From Terrirhizobium terrae (GTDB taxonomy: Bacteria > Pseudomonadota > Alphaproteobacteria > Rhizobiales > Rhizobiaceae): a stretch of 64,000 nt of DNA. The stretch covers positions 1,835,501 through 1,899,500 of the forward strand of contig NZ_CP104992.1 of NCBI RefSeq assembly GCF_030323265.1, read 5' to 3'. Under the pieces are notes generated by a model. The model was not told the origin of the DNA, made no database searches, and was given only the letters and a program-made list of their open reading frames with translations. Of this stretch, positions 54,622 through 63,960 are shown in pieces (position 1 is the stretch's first letter; the number at the start of each line of letters is the position of its first letter). A program made the position numbers and the translations under genes.

Positions 54622-54651
54622 ATTTAAGCCAGAAAAGAATTAGGTCGTAAA

Positions 54652-56142
54652 ATGTTCGGAAAGCGCGGAAACGAAGGGTTCGGAAAGGGTGGGACAATCA
54701 CGTCGCCGCCCGCTGCGGCGCATTCGCCGGCCGCGCCCGCCGCGATGCGCCCGGAAGCACCTGCGTCGGCTGCGCCTATCGAGCCGGCAGCGCCACGCCA
54801 GCCGGCCACGCCGCCGCCGCTCGCTCCTTCGGCCGCCGCCCGCAAGCGCCCGGCGCGAACCGAACAGTATTACGATACCAAGGGCCAGGTCTTTTCCGCG
54901 CTCATCGACACGATCGACCTCTCCCAGCTCGCCAAGCTCGACACTGAGAGCGCGCGCGAGGAAATCCGCGACATCGTCAACGACATCATCACGATCAAGA
55001 ATTTCGCGATGTCGATCTCCGAGCAGGAGGAACTGCTCGACGATATCTGCAACGACGTTCTCGGCTACGGCCCGCTGGAACCGCTTCTCGCCCGCGACGA
55101 TATCGCCGACATCATGGTCAACGGTGCCGGCCAGACCTTCATCGAAGTCGCCGGCAAGACGATCGAATCCGAAATCCGTTTCCGCGACAATGCGCAGCTT
55201 CTCTCCATCTGCCAGCGCATCGTCAGCCAGGTCGGCCGCCGTGTCGATGAGAGCTCGCCCATCTGCGACGCCCGCCTGCCGGATGGTTCGCGTGTCAACG
55301 TCATCGCCCCGCCGCTGTCGCTGGACGGTCCGGCGCTGACGATCCGTAAGTTCAAGAAGGACAAGCTGACGCTCGACCAGCTGGTCCGGTTCGGCGCGAT
55401 CACGCCGGAAGGCGCCGTCCTTCTCCAGATCATCGGCCGCGTCCGCTGCAACGTCGTCATCTCCGGCGGTACCGGCTCGGGCAAGACGACGCTCCTGAAC
55501 TGCCTTACCCGCTATATCGATACCGACGAGCGCGTCATCACCTGCGAGGACACGGCCGAACTGCAATTGCAGCAGCCGCATGTCGTGCGCCTGGAAACCC
55601 GACCGCCGAACATCGAGGGCGAGGGCGAGATCACCATGCGCGATCTGGTCAAGAACTGCCTGCGTATGCGCCCCGAACGCATCATCGTCGGCGAAGTGCG
55701 CGGACCTGAGGTCTTCGACCTGCTGCAGGCGATGAACACCGGCCACGACGGCTCGATGGGAACGATCCACTCCAACTCCCCGCGCGAATGCTTGAGCCGT
55801 ATGGAATCGATGATCGCCATGGGCGGCTATACGCTGCCGGCCAAGACGGTGCGCGAGATCATCTCGGGCTCGATCGACGTCATCGTCCAGGCAGCCCGCC
55901 TGCGCGACGGCTCGCGCCGCATCACCCAGATCACCGAGGTGATCGGCATGGAAGGCGACGTCATCATCACCCAGGATCTGATGCGCTACGAGATGGACGG
56001 CGAGGATGCCAATGGCCGGATCATCGGCAAGCATGTCTCGACCGGCATCGCCAAGCCGCATTTCCATGACCGGGTGAGATATTTCGGCGAAGAGCGGCGT
56101 CTGGCTGCCGCCCTCGACGCAATGGAAATGGCCAGGGACTAA
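54652..56142 (+). CDS. cpaF: Tad pilus assembly/secretion ATPase CpaF (TadA)
   Basis: This 496-residue motor ATPase of the type II/IV secretion family has a low-complexity N-terminal stretch of about 70 residues rich in Ala and Pro, then the conserved domain with Walker [10 protein letters not shown], the Asp box [11 protein letters not shown], Walker [12 protein letters not shown] and the His box [12 protein letters not shown]. It powers polymerisation of the Flp pilin. It is followed after 12 bp by tadB. A long open frame on the opposite strand is a composition artefact. Confidence 0.95.
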   Translation: MFGKRGNEGFGKGGTITSPPAAAHSPAAPAAMRPEAPASAAPIEPAAPRQPATPPPLAPSAAARKRPARTEQYYDTKGQVFSALIDTIDLSQLAKLDTESAREEIRDIVNDIITIKNFAMSISEQEELLDDICNDVLGYGPLEPLLARDDIADIMVNGAGQTFIEVAGKTIESEIRFRDNAQLLSICQRIVSQVGRRVDESSPICDARLPDGSRVNVIAPPLSLDGPALTIRKFKKDKLTLDQLVRFGAITPEGAVLLQIIGRVRCNVVISGGTGSGKTTLLNCLTRYIDTDERVITCEDTAELQLQQPHVVRLETRPPNIEGEGEITMRDLVKNCLRMRPERIIVGEVRGPEVFDLLQAMNTGHDGSMGTIHSNSPRECLSRMESMIAMGGYTLPAKTVREIISGSIDVIVQAARLRDGSRRITQITEVIGMEGDVIITQDLMRYEMDGEDANGRIIGKHVSTGIAKPHFHDRVRYFGEERRLAAALDAMEMARD

Positions 56143-56154
56143 GGGACAGTTCGC

Positions 56155-57168
56155 ATGTTCGGGCTTGATATGACCATGCTGGCAATCGTGCTGCTGGTCG
56201 CCGTGGCGGCGGCCGCGGTCTGCTATGCCCTCATGTTCTCCCGCATCGAGACGGAGAAGAAGGCCGATGCGCGGCTGACGCGCGTGAAGGCCGCCGAGAC
56301 CGACATCAACAAGGCTAAAGCGAGCCGCGACCGCGTGCAGGAACTGTCGAAGCGCCGCAAGTCGCTGCAGGATTCGCTGAAGGATCTCGAGAAGAAGCAG
56401 CAGGAAAAGAACAAGCATATCGGCGACAAGAGCCTGAAATCGCGGCTGGCCCAGACGGGGCTGCCGCTGACCATTGGCCGCTTCTACGCCTTCTCCATCG
56501 GCTTCGGCCTGTTCGTCTTCATCATTGCCTTCATCGCAGGCCTCGCGCCGCTGCCGGCCCTGGGCATTGGCTTCGTCTTTGCCTTCGGGCTGCCGCGCTG
56601 GGTTATCGGCTTTCTGGTCAAGCGCCGTCAGAACAAGTTTCTGGAGGAGTTTCCGAACGCGCTCGACGTCATGGTCCGCTCGATCAAGTCGGGCCTGCCG
56701 CTCAACGATGCCATCCGCCTGATCGCATCCGATGGGCAGGAGCCGGTGAAGCGCGAGTTCCAGCGCGTCGTTGAATCCCAGCAGATCGGCCTCAGCATAC
56801 CGGAAGGCTGCGCGCGCATGCTACAGACCATGCCGCTCTCCGAGGTCAACTTCTTCTCGATTGTCATCACCATCCAGAGCCAGGCGGGCGGCAACCTGTC
56901 CGAGGCGCTCGGCAACCTGTCCAAGGTCCTGCGTGAGCGCCGCAAGATGAAGGCCAAGGTGAGTGCGCTGTCGATGGAAGCCAAGGCTTCGGCCGTCATC
57001 ATCGGCGCCTTGCCTTTCATCGTCTCGCTGCTCGTCTACCTGACGTCGCCGGAATATATCTCGATCATCTTCACCGATCCGCGTGGCCATTTCATTCTGC
57101 TCGTGTCCGGCATCTGGATGTCGATCGGCATCCTGGTGATGCGCAACATGATCAGCTTCGACATCTGA
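56155..57168 (+). CDS. tadB: Tad inner-membrane platform protein TadB
   Basis: This 337-residue type II secretion F-family protein has an N-terminal membrane segment (residues 5-25), a charged coiled-coil region (about 60-100), two membrane segments near 112-155, the T2SSF domain (FLEEFPNALDVMVRSIKSGLPLNDAIRLIA ... GNLSEALGNLSKVLRERRKMKAKVSALSMEAKAS) and C-terminal segments. It forms the pilus base with TadC, whose gene follows after 10 bp. Confidence 0.93.
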   Translation: MFGLDMTMLAIVLLVAVAAAAVCYALMFSRIETEKKADARLTRVKAAETDINKAKASRDRVQELSKRRKSLQDSLKDLEKKQQEKNKHIGDKSLKSRLAQTGLPLTIGRFYAFSIGFGLFVFIIAFIAGLAPLPALGIGFVFAFGLPRWVIGFLVKRRQNKFLEEFPNALDVMVRSIKSGLPLNDAIRLIASDGQEPVKREFQRVVESQQIGLSIPEGCARMLQTMPLSEVNFFSIVITIQSQAGGNLSEALGNLSKVLRERRKMKAKVSALSMEAKASAVIIGALPFIVSLLVYLTSPEYISIIFTDPRGHFILLVSGIWMSIGILVMRNMISFDI

Positions 57169-57178
57169 GGGGGCGTTG

Positions 57179-58156
57179 ATGAAAGATCTGGCAGCAACCA
57201 TCACCGATCCCGCAACCCTGCTGGCGATCCTCGTCGCAGTCGCCGTCTTCGCGACATTCTATTCGCTCGCCGTGCCCTACATGGAGCGGGGAGATCTCGG
57301 AAAGCGCATGAAGGCCGTGTCGACTGAGCGGGAAGAACTGCGTGCCCGCGAGCGGGCCCGCATGAGCGCCGATAGTTCCAAAGGTACGCTGCGCACGCAG
57401 AACAACCGCTCGGCCCGCAAGATCGTCGAACGCTTCAATCTACGCGAGGCCCTGGTCGATCAGGGTACGATCAACAGGCTGCGGGCTGCGGGCCTCAGAA
57501 GCCAGAATGCGCTCAATATTTTTCTCACTGCGCGCTTCCTCTTGCCCTTCCTGTTCCTGATCGCCGCCGCGATATGGGTTTTCGCGCTCGGAAATCTCGC
57601 GTCCAGGCCCATGGGCATCCGCATCATCGCGGTCGTCGGCTTCGCCTATCTCGGTTTCTACGCACCGAATATCTACGTCTCCAACAGGATGAACAAGCGT
57701 CAGGCCTCGATCAAGCGCGCCTGGCCCGATGCACTCGACCTGATGCTGATCTGCGTTGAATCCGGGATCTCGATCGAGGCCGCCATGCGTCGCGCGGCCG
57801 AGGAAATCGGCACGCAGTCGCCGGAACTTGCCGAAGAACTCGCGCTGACGACGGCCGAGCTGTCCTTCCTCCAGGATCGCCGCACGGCGCTGGAAAATCT
57901 CGGCAACCGAACCCAGCTCGATATCGTCCGCGCCGTCGCTCAGGCGCTCATCCAGGCTGATCGCTACGGAACGCCCGTTTCCCAAGCCTTGCGCGTTCTT
58001 GCCCAGGAAGGCCGAGACGAGCGGATGAACGAGGCGGAGAAGAAGGCCGCGGCGCTGCCGCCGAAGCTGACCGTACCGATGATCCTGTTCTTCCTCCCGG
58101 TCCTCGTCGCCGTCATTCTCGGCCCGGCCGGCATCCAGGTCGCCGACCGCTTCTGA
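57179..58156 (+). CDS. tadC: Tad inner-membrane platform protein TadC
   Basis: This 325-residue type II secretion F-family partner of TadB has membrane segments near residues 13-31, 115-137 and 145-163. The T2SSF domain opens with AWPDALDLMLICVESGISIEAAMRRAAEEIG and ends with PPKLTVPMILFFLPVLVAVILGPAGIQV. ATG 57179 has GAGGGGG upstream. A decayed copy of its codons around NALNIFLTARF lies at 59415-59469. It is the last plus-strand gene of the pilus operon. Confidence 0.93.
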   Translation: MKDLAATITDPATLLAILVAVAVFATFYSLAVPYMERGDLGKRMKAVSTEREELRARERARMSADSSKGTLRTQNNRSARKIVERFNLREALVDQGTINRLRAAGLRSQNALNIFLTARFLLPFLFLIAAAIWVFALGNLASRPMGIRIIAVVGFAYLGFYAPNIYVSNRMNKRQASIKRAWPDALDLMLICVESGISIEAAMRRAAEEIGTQSPELAEELALTTAELSFLQDRRTALENLGNRTQLDIVRAVAQALIQADRYGTPVSQALRVLAQEGRDERMNEAEKKAAALPPKLTVPMILFFLPVLVAVILGPAGIQVADRF

Positions 58157-58183
58157 TCCGCCTGAACAGGCAACTCAGTTCCG

Positions 58184-58741
58184 TCAGCTGGGAAGCCCGA
58201 TCACTTTCTCCAGCGCTTCCCAGGTCTCGTCCATCGCCCACGCGTTAAAAAAGGGCAGGGCGACGTGCCCGTAAAGTGGCGAGAGCTGCCACTCGGCCGT
58301 CTCCTCGTCGACATTCGCAACCTGTTGGAGATAGACGACGGAGGCAAGCCCCGTCCGATCGGCGCCGGCCATACAGTGTATGAGCAGAGGTTTCGGCGCA
58401 GAGCGCAACAACGCGATCAACTGCTGGCTTTCCGCTGCCGTCAACTGACGGCCCGCAGACATCTGGAAGTCGAAATGCCGGGCGCCCAAGGCAGAGGTGA
58501 CCGCGACTTCCTGCTTGTACCAGTCCCGATTGCTTGGGCCGCGCAGATTTATGACCGTCTTGATCCCGTAGCGGGAAATATAAGCCGAGAGTTGGCTGGC
58601 GGAGGGCTGGGCGGAGCGATAGAGCTCGCCGGGTATGACCTCGTGGAAGTTGCCGCTGGCGTGCAGATAGCCCAGATAGAGGCCGAGGCTGAGCAACGAT
58701 CCGCCTGCCACCATTGCAGACCGCTTCAGAAATGTTCGCAT
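58184..58741 (-). CDS. Exported dual-specificity/tyrosine-type protein phosphatase
   Basis: This 185-residue protein has an N-terminal membrane anchor or signal (residues 9-28) and the cysteine phosphatase loop HCMAGADRTG (the HC-x5-R pattern) near residue 125; LYRSAQPSASQL and IKTVINLRGP are typical of the DSP/Siw14-like group. It would act on the periplasmic side of the membrane. Substrates could be phosphotyrosine, inositol phosphates or lipids. It lies inside the pilus region between tadC and the tadD copies, but a pilus role is not shown. Confidence 0.85.
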   Translation of the reverse strand: MRTFLKRSAMVAGGSLLSLGLYLGYLHASGNFHEVIPGELYRSAQPSASQLSAYISRYGIKTVINLRGPSNRDWYKQEVAVTSALGARHFDFQMSAGRQLTAAESQQLIALLRSAPKPLLIHCMAGADRTGLASVVYLQQVANVDEETAEWQLSPLYGHVALPFFNAWAMDETWEALEKVIGLPS

Positions 58742-58826
58742 CTCTTGTGTTCCCGCTTGTCTGGCGGATCGTTCTGCTGCGATTGTGGCCCTTTTACAGT
58801 CGTGGCTAGGCGGAGATTTCCGCCTG

Positions 58827-59393
58827 TCAGTTCGTCGCCGACTTGGCCTTGTCGTTGGCGGCAAGCTTCTGCCAGGAATTCTGCTGGCTCATCATCGAGC
58901 GAAGATAGGTGACGTTGGCATCCGCCTGCTGCTGAGACAGTTCCTGCCGGGCGATCTGCTCGGCTTCCGAGAAGCGCCCCTGCAGGCCGATGACGAGTGC
59001 AAGGTTCTGCCGCACGCGGCTGTCGGCCGCCGGCTGTTTTGCCGCGTCGCGCATGTAGGTTTCCGCCGTCTTCAGGTCGCCGGAAAGCACATAGGACATG
59101 CCGAGGTTCGACATGATGCTTGGCTCGTTGGGCTGGGTCTGCAGCGCCATGCGGTATTTTTGCCGGGCCTCGTCGGAGCGGCCGAGCTGGTCGAGCACGG
59201 CACCTTCCGCCGAAATCAGCCGCCAGTCCGGGTGGTCCGGGGTCTGGGCGCGGCCGATCGTGGCAAGCGCCTGTTCCAGTTGTCCCGCACCCGCCTGGGC
59301 CTTGCCATAGGCCGCGAGCACCGTGCGATCCGTCGGATTGGCGATCGCCACCTGCTGCATCACGGCAAGCGCCCGGGCGTGCTTGTCGGTCAT
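58827..59393 (-). pseudogene. 5'-truncated duplicate of tadD (188-codon frame still open)
   Basis: The frame from ATG 59393 encodes TPR-repeat sequence almost identical to residues 89-276 of the full TadD at 60150-60980; by eye the shared residues differ at only four positions. It lacks the first 88 residues of TadD, including the lipoprotein signal and lipobox, so any product would stay in the cytoplasm. The duplicated DNA ends at 59414, just upstream of the ATG, where a tadC remnant begins. The open frame suggests the copy is recent, corrected by gene conversion, or expressed. Confidence 0.8.
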
Positions 59394-59414
59394 GCCCAGA
59401 ATGGTGACATAGCG
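58829..59414 (-). repeat. Copy 1 of a 586-bp direct repeat (tadD 3' part)
   Basis: It aligns without gaps to 60152-60737 at a constant offset of 1323 bp. By hand I count about 28 mismatches (roughly 95 percent identity), crowded near the two ends with a long almost perfect stretch in the middle. Both boundaries are sharp. Confidence 0.85.
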
Positions 59415-59469
59415 AACGCGCTCAACATCTTTCTCACCGCGCTTCCCGTTCTTGATCGCTGCCGCGATC
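59415..59469 (+). pseudogene. Decayed 54-bp fragment of tadC
   Basis: AACGCGCTCAACATCTTTCT and the following bases match tadC 57506-57573 (codons for NALNIFLTAR then FLFLIAAAI). The fragment has lost about 14 bp in the middle, which shifts the frame, and most substitutions are at codon third positions. It abuts the end of the tadD repeat without a gap and runs into the stop codon of the YcxB-like gene. Confidence 0.65.
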
Positions 59470-60008
59470 TATTCGACCGGCGTGTGAGCGCGGACAAGCT
59501 GCCAGAGCCTCTCGCCGTCATCGGCTGAAAACGCGCTGAATGGCGCAAAGCGAAAAGCGCCCGGCTTCGTTTCCATCAATATATAGCGGCTCGTCCGCCT
59601 CGATTTCCTGACCATCGACCACGGCACGTGGATCGAAGCTCCGGCAGCATCCGTCGTGGTCATGCCAAGCTCGGTGGCAGTGTATGTGATGATCTTGTTC
59701 TGCTCGGGAAAGCGGTTCCATTTGAGCATACTGGTGATCAGCATGATGAAAAGGCCGAAGAAGAAGCTGCCGGTCGCAAAGGGCCAGAGCTGCCGAAATG
59801 CAAAGCTTATCGCTTCGAACGGCGCTTCGGTGAAAGAGAGGCGGTTATCAAAGGCGATTGCGGCCGCTCCCACGAGCCCGAAGATGATGATGATCAAGAT
59901 CATCAGTCTCAGCGACAGGCGAGGAAGCTGGAGCAGCAGAATGCGCAAGTTGTCGGCCGAATTGAGGGTGACGGTGCCGGAGATCGGCGTCGTTTCGGTA
60001 TCGGCCAT
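59469..60008 (-). CDS. YcxB-like membrane protein, function unknown
   Basis: This 179-residue protein has two hydrophobic segments (about residues 34-56 and 77-101) and a C-terminal domain KIITYTATELGMTTTDAAGASIHVPWSMVRKSRRTSRYILME, which has the look of the YcxB-like (PF14317) family of unknown function. ATG 60008 is the likely start; a longer frame exists. Its last codons and TAG stop lie in or against the tadC remnant, so the end of the gene may have been altered by the rearrangement. Confidence 0.75.
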   Translation of the reverse strand: MADTETTPISGTVTLNSADNLRILLLQLPRLSLRLMILIIIIFGLVGAAAIAFDNRLSFTEAPFEAISFAFRQLWPFATGSFFFGLFIMLITSMLKWNRFPEQNKIITYTATELGMTTTDAAGASIHVPWSMVRKSRRTSRYILMETKPGAFRFAPFSAFSADDGERLWQLVRAHTPVE

Positions 60009-60149
60009 GAGGGCTCCGCATCGTGATTGGTGCATAAGGCGGGCCACGGCGCTCACGACGAGAACCGTGGTGTCTTCCGACTATGCGCGATGCGGTGGTT
60101 CAGCTCAACCCCGGGCGGGGAGGGCCTGAGGAGGACGGGAAGGGCAGGC

Positions 60150-60980
60150 CTAGTTCGTCGCCGACTTGGCCTTGTCGTTTGCGGCAAGCTTCTGCCAGGA
60201 ATTCTGCTGGCTCATCATCGAGCGAAGATAGGTGACATTTGCGTCGGCCTGTTGCTGCGATAGTTCCTGTCGGGCGATCTGCTCGGCTTCCGAGAAGCGG
60301 CCCTGCAGGCCGATGACGAGTGCAAGGTTCTGCCGCACGCGGCTGTCGGCCGCCGGTTGCTTTGCCGCGTCGCGCATATAGGTTTCCGCCGTCTTCAGGT
60401 CGCCGGAAAGCACATAGGACATGCCGAGGTTCGACATGATGCTTGGCTCGTTGGGCTGGGTCTGCAGCGCCATGCGGTATTTCTGCCGGGCCTCGTCGGA
60501 GCGGCCGAGCTGGTCGAGCACGGCACCTTCCGCCGAAATCAGCCGCCAGTCCGGGTGGTCCGGGGTCTGGGCGCGGCCGATTGTCGAAAGCGCCTGTTCC
60601 AGCTGTCCGGCACCCGCCTGGGCCTTGCCGTAGGCGGCGAGCACCGTGCGGTCCGTCGGATGGGCGATCGCCACCTGCTGCATCACGGCAAGCGCCTGGG
60701 CATGCTTGCCGGTCATGCCGAGAATGGTGGCATAGCGCAGGCCGACATCCCGGTTCTTCGGATCCTTCACATAGGCGCCGCCGACCGCCTTTTCGGTGGC
60801 TGCAAGCTCCGCCGCATTCATGCCGTCTAGCGGCGCCGAGGAGACTTTCGGGATAGAGCCGGTCGTCAGGTTGTCATTGTCGCGCTTGGTCGAGGCGCAG
60901 CCAGTCACGGCGACCGCCAGGCAGAGGAAGATCGCGGCGCGTGCCATGGTGGTAAGCGGGGTCTTTGCAGCTGCGGTCAT
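60150..60980 (-). CDS. tadD: Tad pilus TPR lipoprotein TadD
   Basis: This 276-residue lipoprotein has a signal with lipobox AVTGC (about residues 24-28) and then tetratricopeptide repeats (KHAQALAVMQQVAIAHPTDRTVLAAYGKAQAGAG, PNEPSIMSNLGMSYVLSGDLKTAETYMRDA). TadD is needed for secretin assembly or pilus secretion. ATG 60980 is the longest start; ATG 60947 would shorten the signal. The upstream region carries a near-perfect CtrA box. Its 3' two-thirds are duplicated at 58829-59414. Confidence 0.92.
   Translation of the reverse strand: MTAAAKTPLTTMARAAIFLCLAVAVTGCASTKRDNDNLTTGSIPKVSSAPLDGMNAAELAATEKAVGGAYVKDPKNRDVGLRYATILGMTGKHAQALAVMQQVAIAHPTDRTVLAAYGKAQAGAGQLEQALSTIGRAQTPDHPDWRLISAEGAVLDQLGRSDEARQKYRMALQTQPNEPSIMSNLGMSYVLSGDLKTAETYMRDAAKQPAADSRVRQNLALVIGLQGRFSEAEQIARQELSQQQADANVTYLRSMMSQQNSWQKLAANDKAKSATN
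60152..60737 (-). repeat. Copy 2 of the 586-bp direct repeat (within the full tadD)
   Basis: This is the intact-gene copy of the repeat described at 58829-59414. The repeat starts at the tadD stop codon and ends inside the gene, so the upstream third of tadD is unique. Confidence 0.85.
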
Positions 60981-61066
60981 CGGGGTCTCGTCGATCCAAT
61001 GTCGGTGCCGTCTTGTGACGACAGTAACGGGTGGCGCATTTCACCTTCAGCAATAAACTGTTAACC

Positions 61067-61081
61067 CTAACGGACCGTTAA
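61067..61081 (-). promoter_or_regulatory. Near-perfect CtrA-type box upstream of tadD
   Basis: On the minus strand the sequence is TTAA-cggtccg-TTAG, matching TTAA-N7-TTAA at seven of eight fixed positions. Another TTAAC lies beside it. It is about 87 bp upstream of the tadD start and 58 bp from the plus-strand aminopeptidase start, so it could serve either. Confidence 0.4.
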
Positions 61082-61138
61082 GATCAGTGATTCCGGACAT
61101 GCGTACCGGACACCAGTGAAAGCCCAGAGCAACCCGCC

Positions 61139-62539
61139 ATGACCCCTTTCCAGCACATCTCCCGCCCGTCCGTCTTCAGCCCAGCCGGTGTCGCCACGAG
61201 GCCGGTCACGGCGGTAACGCCCGCCGATCTCGACGGCGGCGCGGTCCCGTCCGGCTCTGTTGAATGGGCGAGGGCCGCGGGCTTCAAGGCGGATGCCGGA
61301 GCCCTGCTCGCTATCCCGGGCGAGGGCGGCAGCGTCGCCGGCGCGCTCTTCGGTCTCGGCAGCGATGCGCGGGACATGCCTTTTCTCTCCGGCAAGCTCT
61401 TCAAGCAGTTGCCGTCCGGTGACTGGTCGGTAACGGCCAGCGGCGTCGATGCCGAACATCTCGCACTCGGCTTCGGTCTCGGCTCCTATTCGTTTGCGAA
61501 ATACAAGTCGGAAAAGCCGAAGGATGTCCGCCTCGCCATGCCTGAGGGCGTCGATGCCGCCGATATCGAGCGACAGCTCGCCGGCATCTTCCTGGCACGC
61601 GATCTCATCAACACGCCGACCAACGACATGGGCCCGGCCGAACTGGAGGCAGCCTTCCGCGCGCTCGGCGAACATTACGGCGCGACCGTCACCTCCACCG
61701 TCGGCGATGATCTGCTGGAACGCAATTTCCCGCTCGTCCACACGGTCGGCCGCGCCAGCGTCTCCGCGCCCCGCCTGCTCGAAATGCGCTGGGGCAAGAA
61801 GGGCGATCCGCGGGTGACGCTGGTCGGCAAGGGCGTCTGCTTTGATACCGGCGGTCTCGACCTCAAGGGCGCCGCCAATATGGCGCTGATGAAGAAGGAC
61901 ATGGGCGGTGCTGCCAATGTCCTCGGCCTTGCCTTGATGATCATGGATGCCGGCCTCGCGGTCGATCTGCAGGTCTTGGTGCCGGCGGTCGAAAACTCCG
62001 TCTCCGGCAATGCCTTCCGTCCGGGTGATATCTACAAGAGCCGCAAGGGCATTACTGTCCAGATCGACAATACCGATGCCGAAGGCCGCCTCGTGCTTGC
62101 CGATGCACTTGCCTATGCCGACGAGACACCGCCGGATCTCTTAATCGACATGGCAACGCTGACCGGCGCTGCCCGCACCGCGCTCGGCCCCGAACTTGCG
62201 CCCTTCTTCACCGATGACGAGACGCTCGCCGGCAAGCTGCAGGTTGCGGCGCGCGATGCGGCCGACCCCGTCTGGCGCATGCCGCTCTGGATGGGCTACG
62301 ACAAGGATATCCGCTCCCGCGCAGCCGACATTACCAATTCGCCTTCCGGCGGCATGGCCGGCTCGATCACTGCGGCCCTCTTCCTCAAGCGCTTCGTCAC
62401 GGCGGCCCAGAGCTGGATCCATTTCGACATCTACGGCTGGAACCTTGCGGAAAAGCCCCATGCACCCGTCGGTGGCGAGGCTTTCGCCATCCGCGCACTC
62501 TACCGCGTCATCCGCGACATGGCCGGCAAGAAGGGTTGA
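61139..62539 (+). CDS. Leucyl aminopeptidase-family protein (M17)
   Basis: This 466-residue two-metal aminopeptidase has catalytic-domain motifs complete: VGKGVCFDTGGLDLKGAANMALMKKDMGGAA (metal Lys and Asp) and the signature NTDAEGRLVLADAL (Asp, Glu, Arg). The N-terminal domain is short and divergent compared with PepA, which fits the PepB-like branch common in Rhizobiales that annotators call leucyl aminopeptidase family. It removes N-terminal residues from peptides in the cytoplasm. The MarR regulator and NlpC/P60 hydrolase follow in the same direction. Confidence 0.92.
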   Translation: MTPFQHISRPSVFSPAGVATRPVTAVTPADLDGGAVPSGSVEWARAAGFKADAGALLAIPGEGGSVAGALFGLGSDARDMPFLSGKLFKQLPSGDWSVTASGVDAEHLALGFGLGSYSFAKYKSEKPKDVRLAMPEGVDAADIERQLAGIFLARDLINTPTNDMGPAELEAAFRALGEHYGATVTSTVGDDLLERNFPLVHTVGRASVSAPRLLEMRWGKKGDPRVTLVGKGVCFDTGGLDLKGAANMALMKKDMGGAANVLGLALMIMDAGLAVDLQVLVPAVENSVSGNAFRPGDIYKSRKGITVQIDNTDAEGRLVLADALAYADETPPDLLIDMATLTGAARTALGPELAPFFTDDETLAGKLQVAARDAADPVWRMPLWMGYDKDIRSRAADITNSPSGGMAGSITAALFLKRFVTAAQSWIHFDIYGWNLAEKPHAPVGGEAFAIRALYRVIRDMAGKKG

Positions 62540-62593
62540 AAACGCACCGGTAACAGTTTGGCTCTAGGATCGGCATCGGTATGGAGTATCGAA

Positions 62594-62944
62594 ATGTCGG
62601 TTGAGCTGTCGGCGACGGAAGCCCTGGGGCTCTGGTATCGCGTATCGCTGCAACAGGTCAGGGGCGAGGCCCATGACCTGACCCTTCGGCAGATGGCGAT
62701 CCTGCTGCATATCTACATGGTTCCGCCGCCCCACACCGTTCGTGGCCTGGCCTCGACACTCGGCGTCACCAAGCCGGTCATCACCCGTGCGCTCGACACG
62801 ATGGGCGAGATGGGCCTTGTCACCCGCGAGCGGGATGATCGCGATCGCCGCAATGTCGTGATAAAACGAACCGTCGGTGGCGCCCTCTATCTCGAACGGC
62901 TCGGCGACCTGATCATGCGCGAAGGAAGAAGCATCGCTTCTTGA
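62594..62944 (+). CDS. MarR-family transcriptional regulator (small)
   Basis: This 116-residue winged-helix protein has the core LRQMAILLHIYMVPPPHTVRGLASTLGVTKPVITRALDTMGEMGLVTRERDDRDRRNVVIKRT, with the recognition helix and the DDRDRR wing typical of MarR proteins. It is shorter than standard MarR (about 140), lacking part of the N-terminal dimerisation helix. ATG 62594 has GGAG 7 bp upstream. The P60 gene follows after 11 bp, so the two form a unit. Confidence 0.85.
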   Translation: MSVELSATEALGLWYRVSLQQVRGEAHDLTLRQMAILLHIYMVPPPHTVRGLASTLGVTKPVITRALDTMGEMGLVTRERDDRDRRNVVIKRTVGGALYLERLGDLIMREGRSIAS

Positions 62945-62955
62945 AGGATTGCACC

Positions 62956-63800
62956 ATGGAACTGGACAGACGCCTCAATGCCTTCCGGCCGGACCTCGCA
63001 GCCGAAACGCTGAAGGGCAGGGTCGAGGCGGCCCGCTTCGTCAAGGGCGAGCCCGCATCGGTCGTGTGGCCGGTCGCGCCCTTCGCCCCCATGCCGATCT
63101 CGCCCGCGGTATCGATACCGAGCTTTTGCGCGGCGAAAGCCTGCGCGTCTTCGACCGGGCGAACGGCTTCGCCTGGGTCCAGGCTGATTTCGACGGCTAT
63201 GTCGGCTATCTGCCGGAAGAGATGATCGGCGCGCCGGTCGAACCGACCCATCGCATCGCCGCACCGCGCACCTTTGTCTATCCCGAAGCGGAACTGCGCA
63301 AGCCGGTGACGAAGGCCCTCTCCATGGGAAGCCTCGTCACCGTGGTCGGCGAGGCGGAAACCCGCGGCACCCGCTATTTCCTGCTGGCCGATGGCGGCGC
63401 CGTCATCGCCGCCCACTGCATCCCGGTCAGCGAAACGGCCGGCGAAGACTACGTCGCCGTCGCCGCCCGCTTCGTCGAGACGCCCTATCTCTGGGGCGGC
63501 CGCTCGGGCTTCGGCATCGACTGCTCCGGCCTCGTGCAGCTTTCCCTGATGATGGTCGGGCGAAAGGCGCCGCGCGACAGCGACATGCAGGCTTCCTTCG
63601 GCGAGCAGATCGACAGGGGCGACCTGCGCCGCGGCGATCTGGTCTTCTGGAAGGGCCATGTCGGCATCATGGAAGACGAGGCGACGCTTCTGCATGCCAA
63701 TGGTCACACCATGACGGTCTCGCGGGAGAATTTCGAGGCGGCGGTCAAACGCATCGGCTGGCTCTATGAGCAGCCGACAGGCTATCGTCGCGTCACCTGA
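62956..63800 (+). CDS. NlpC/P60-family cell-wall hydrolase with SH3 domains, one frameshift (probable sequencing error)
   Basis: This cysteine peptidase is predicted to cut peptidoglycan stem peptides. One base is missing in the CCC at 63079-63081: MELDRRLNAFRPDL...VVWPVAP should go on LRPHADLARGIDTELLRGESLRVFDRANGFAWVQADFDGYVGYL, which is in the next frame. SH3-like regions are followed by the catalytic domain with the nucleophile in FGIDCSGLVQLS and histidines in GHVGIM and LLHANGH. Corrected length is 281 residues. It has no signal peptide, as in related alphaproteobacterial proteins. Confidence 0.85.
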
Positions 63801-63915
63801 CGCCATACGGCCACACTGCCGCGGTCAAGGACCGGCCTTCACGAGAATGTTGGCTTGGCCTTCATGGCATCCGCCACATCTTGCCCCTATCTCTATGATG
63901 AGACGCAGGGCCGGA

Positions 63916-63941
63916 TCACAGGGTCCCCGGGTCACAGGGTC
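63916..63941. repeat. Direct repeat TCACAGGGTC (two copies)
   Basis: TCACAGGGTC occurs at 63916-63925 and again at 63932-63941, spaced 16 bp, just upstream of a possible new gene at the window edge. It could be an operator or a chance repeat. I see nothing else in 63801-63960. Confidence 0.3.
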
Positions 63942-63960
63942 ATTGATCGCAGATCAGGTC

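Noticed and set aside
54640..56418. 592-codon minus-strand frame opposite cpaF
   Set aside because: cpaF on the plus strand has every motif of its family; the opposite frame has none and arises from third-position GC bias.
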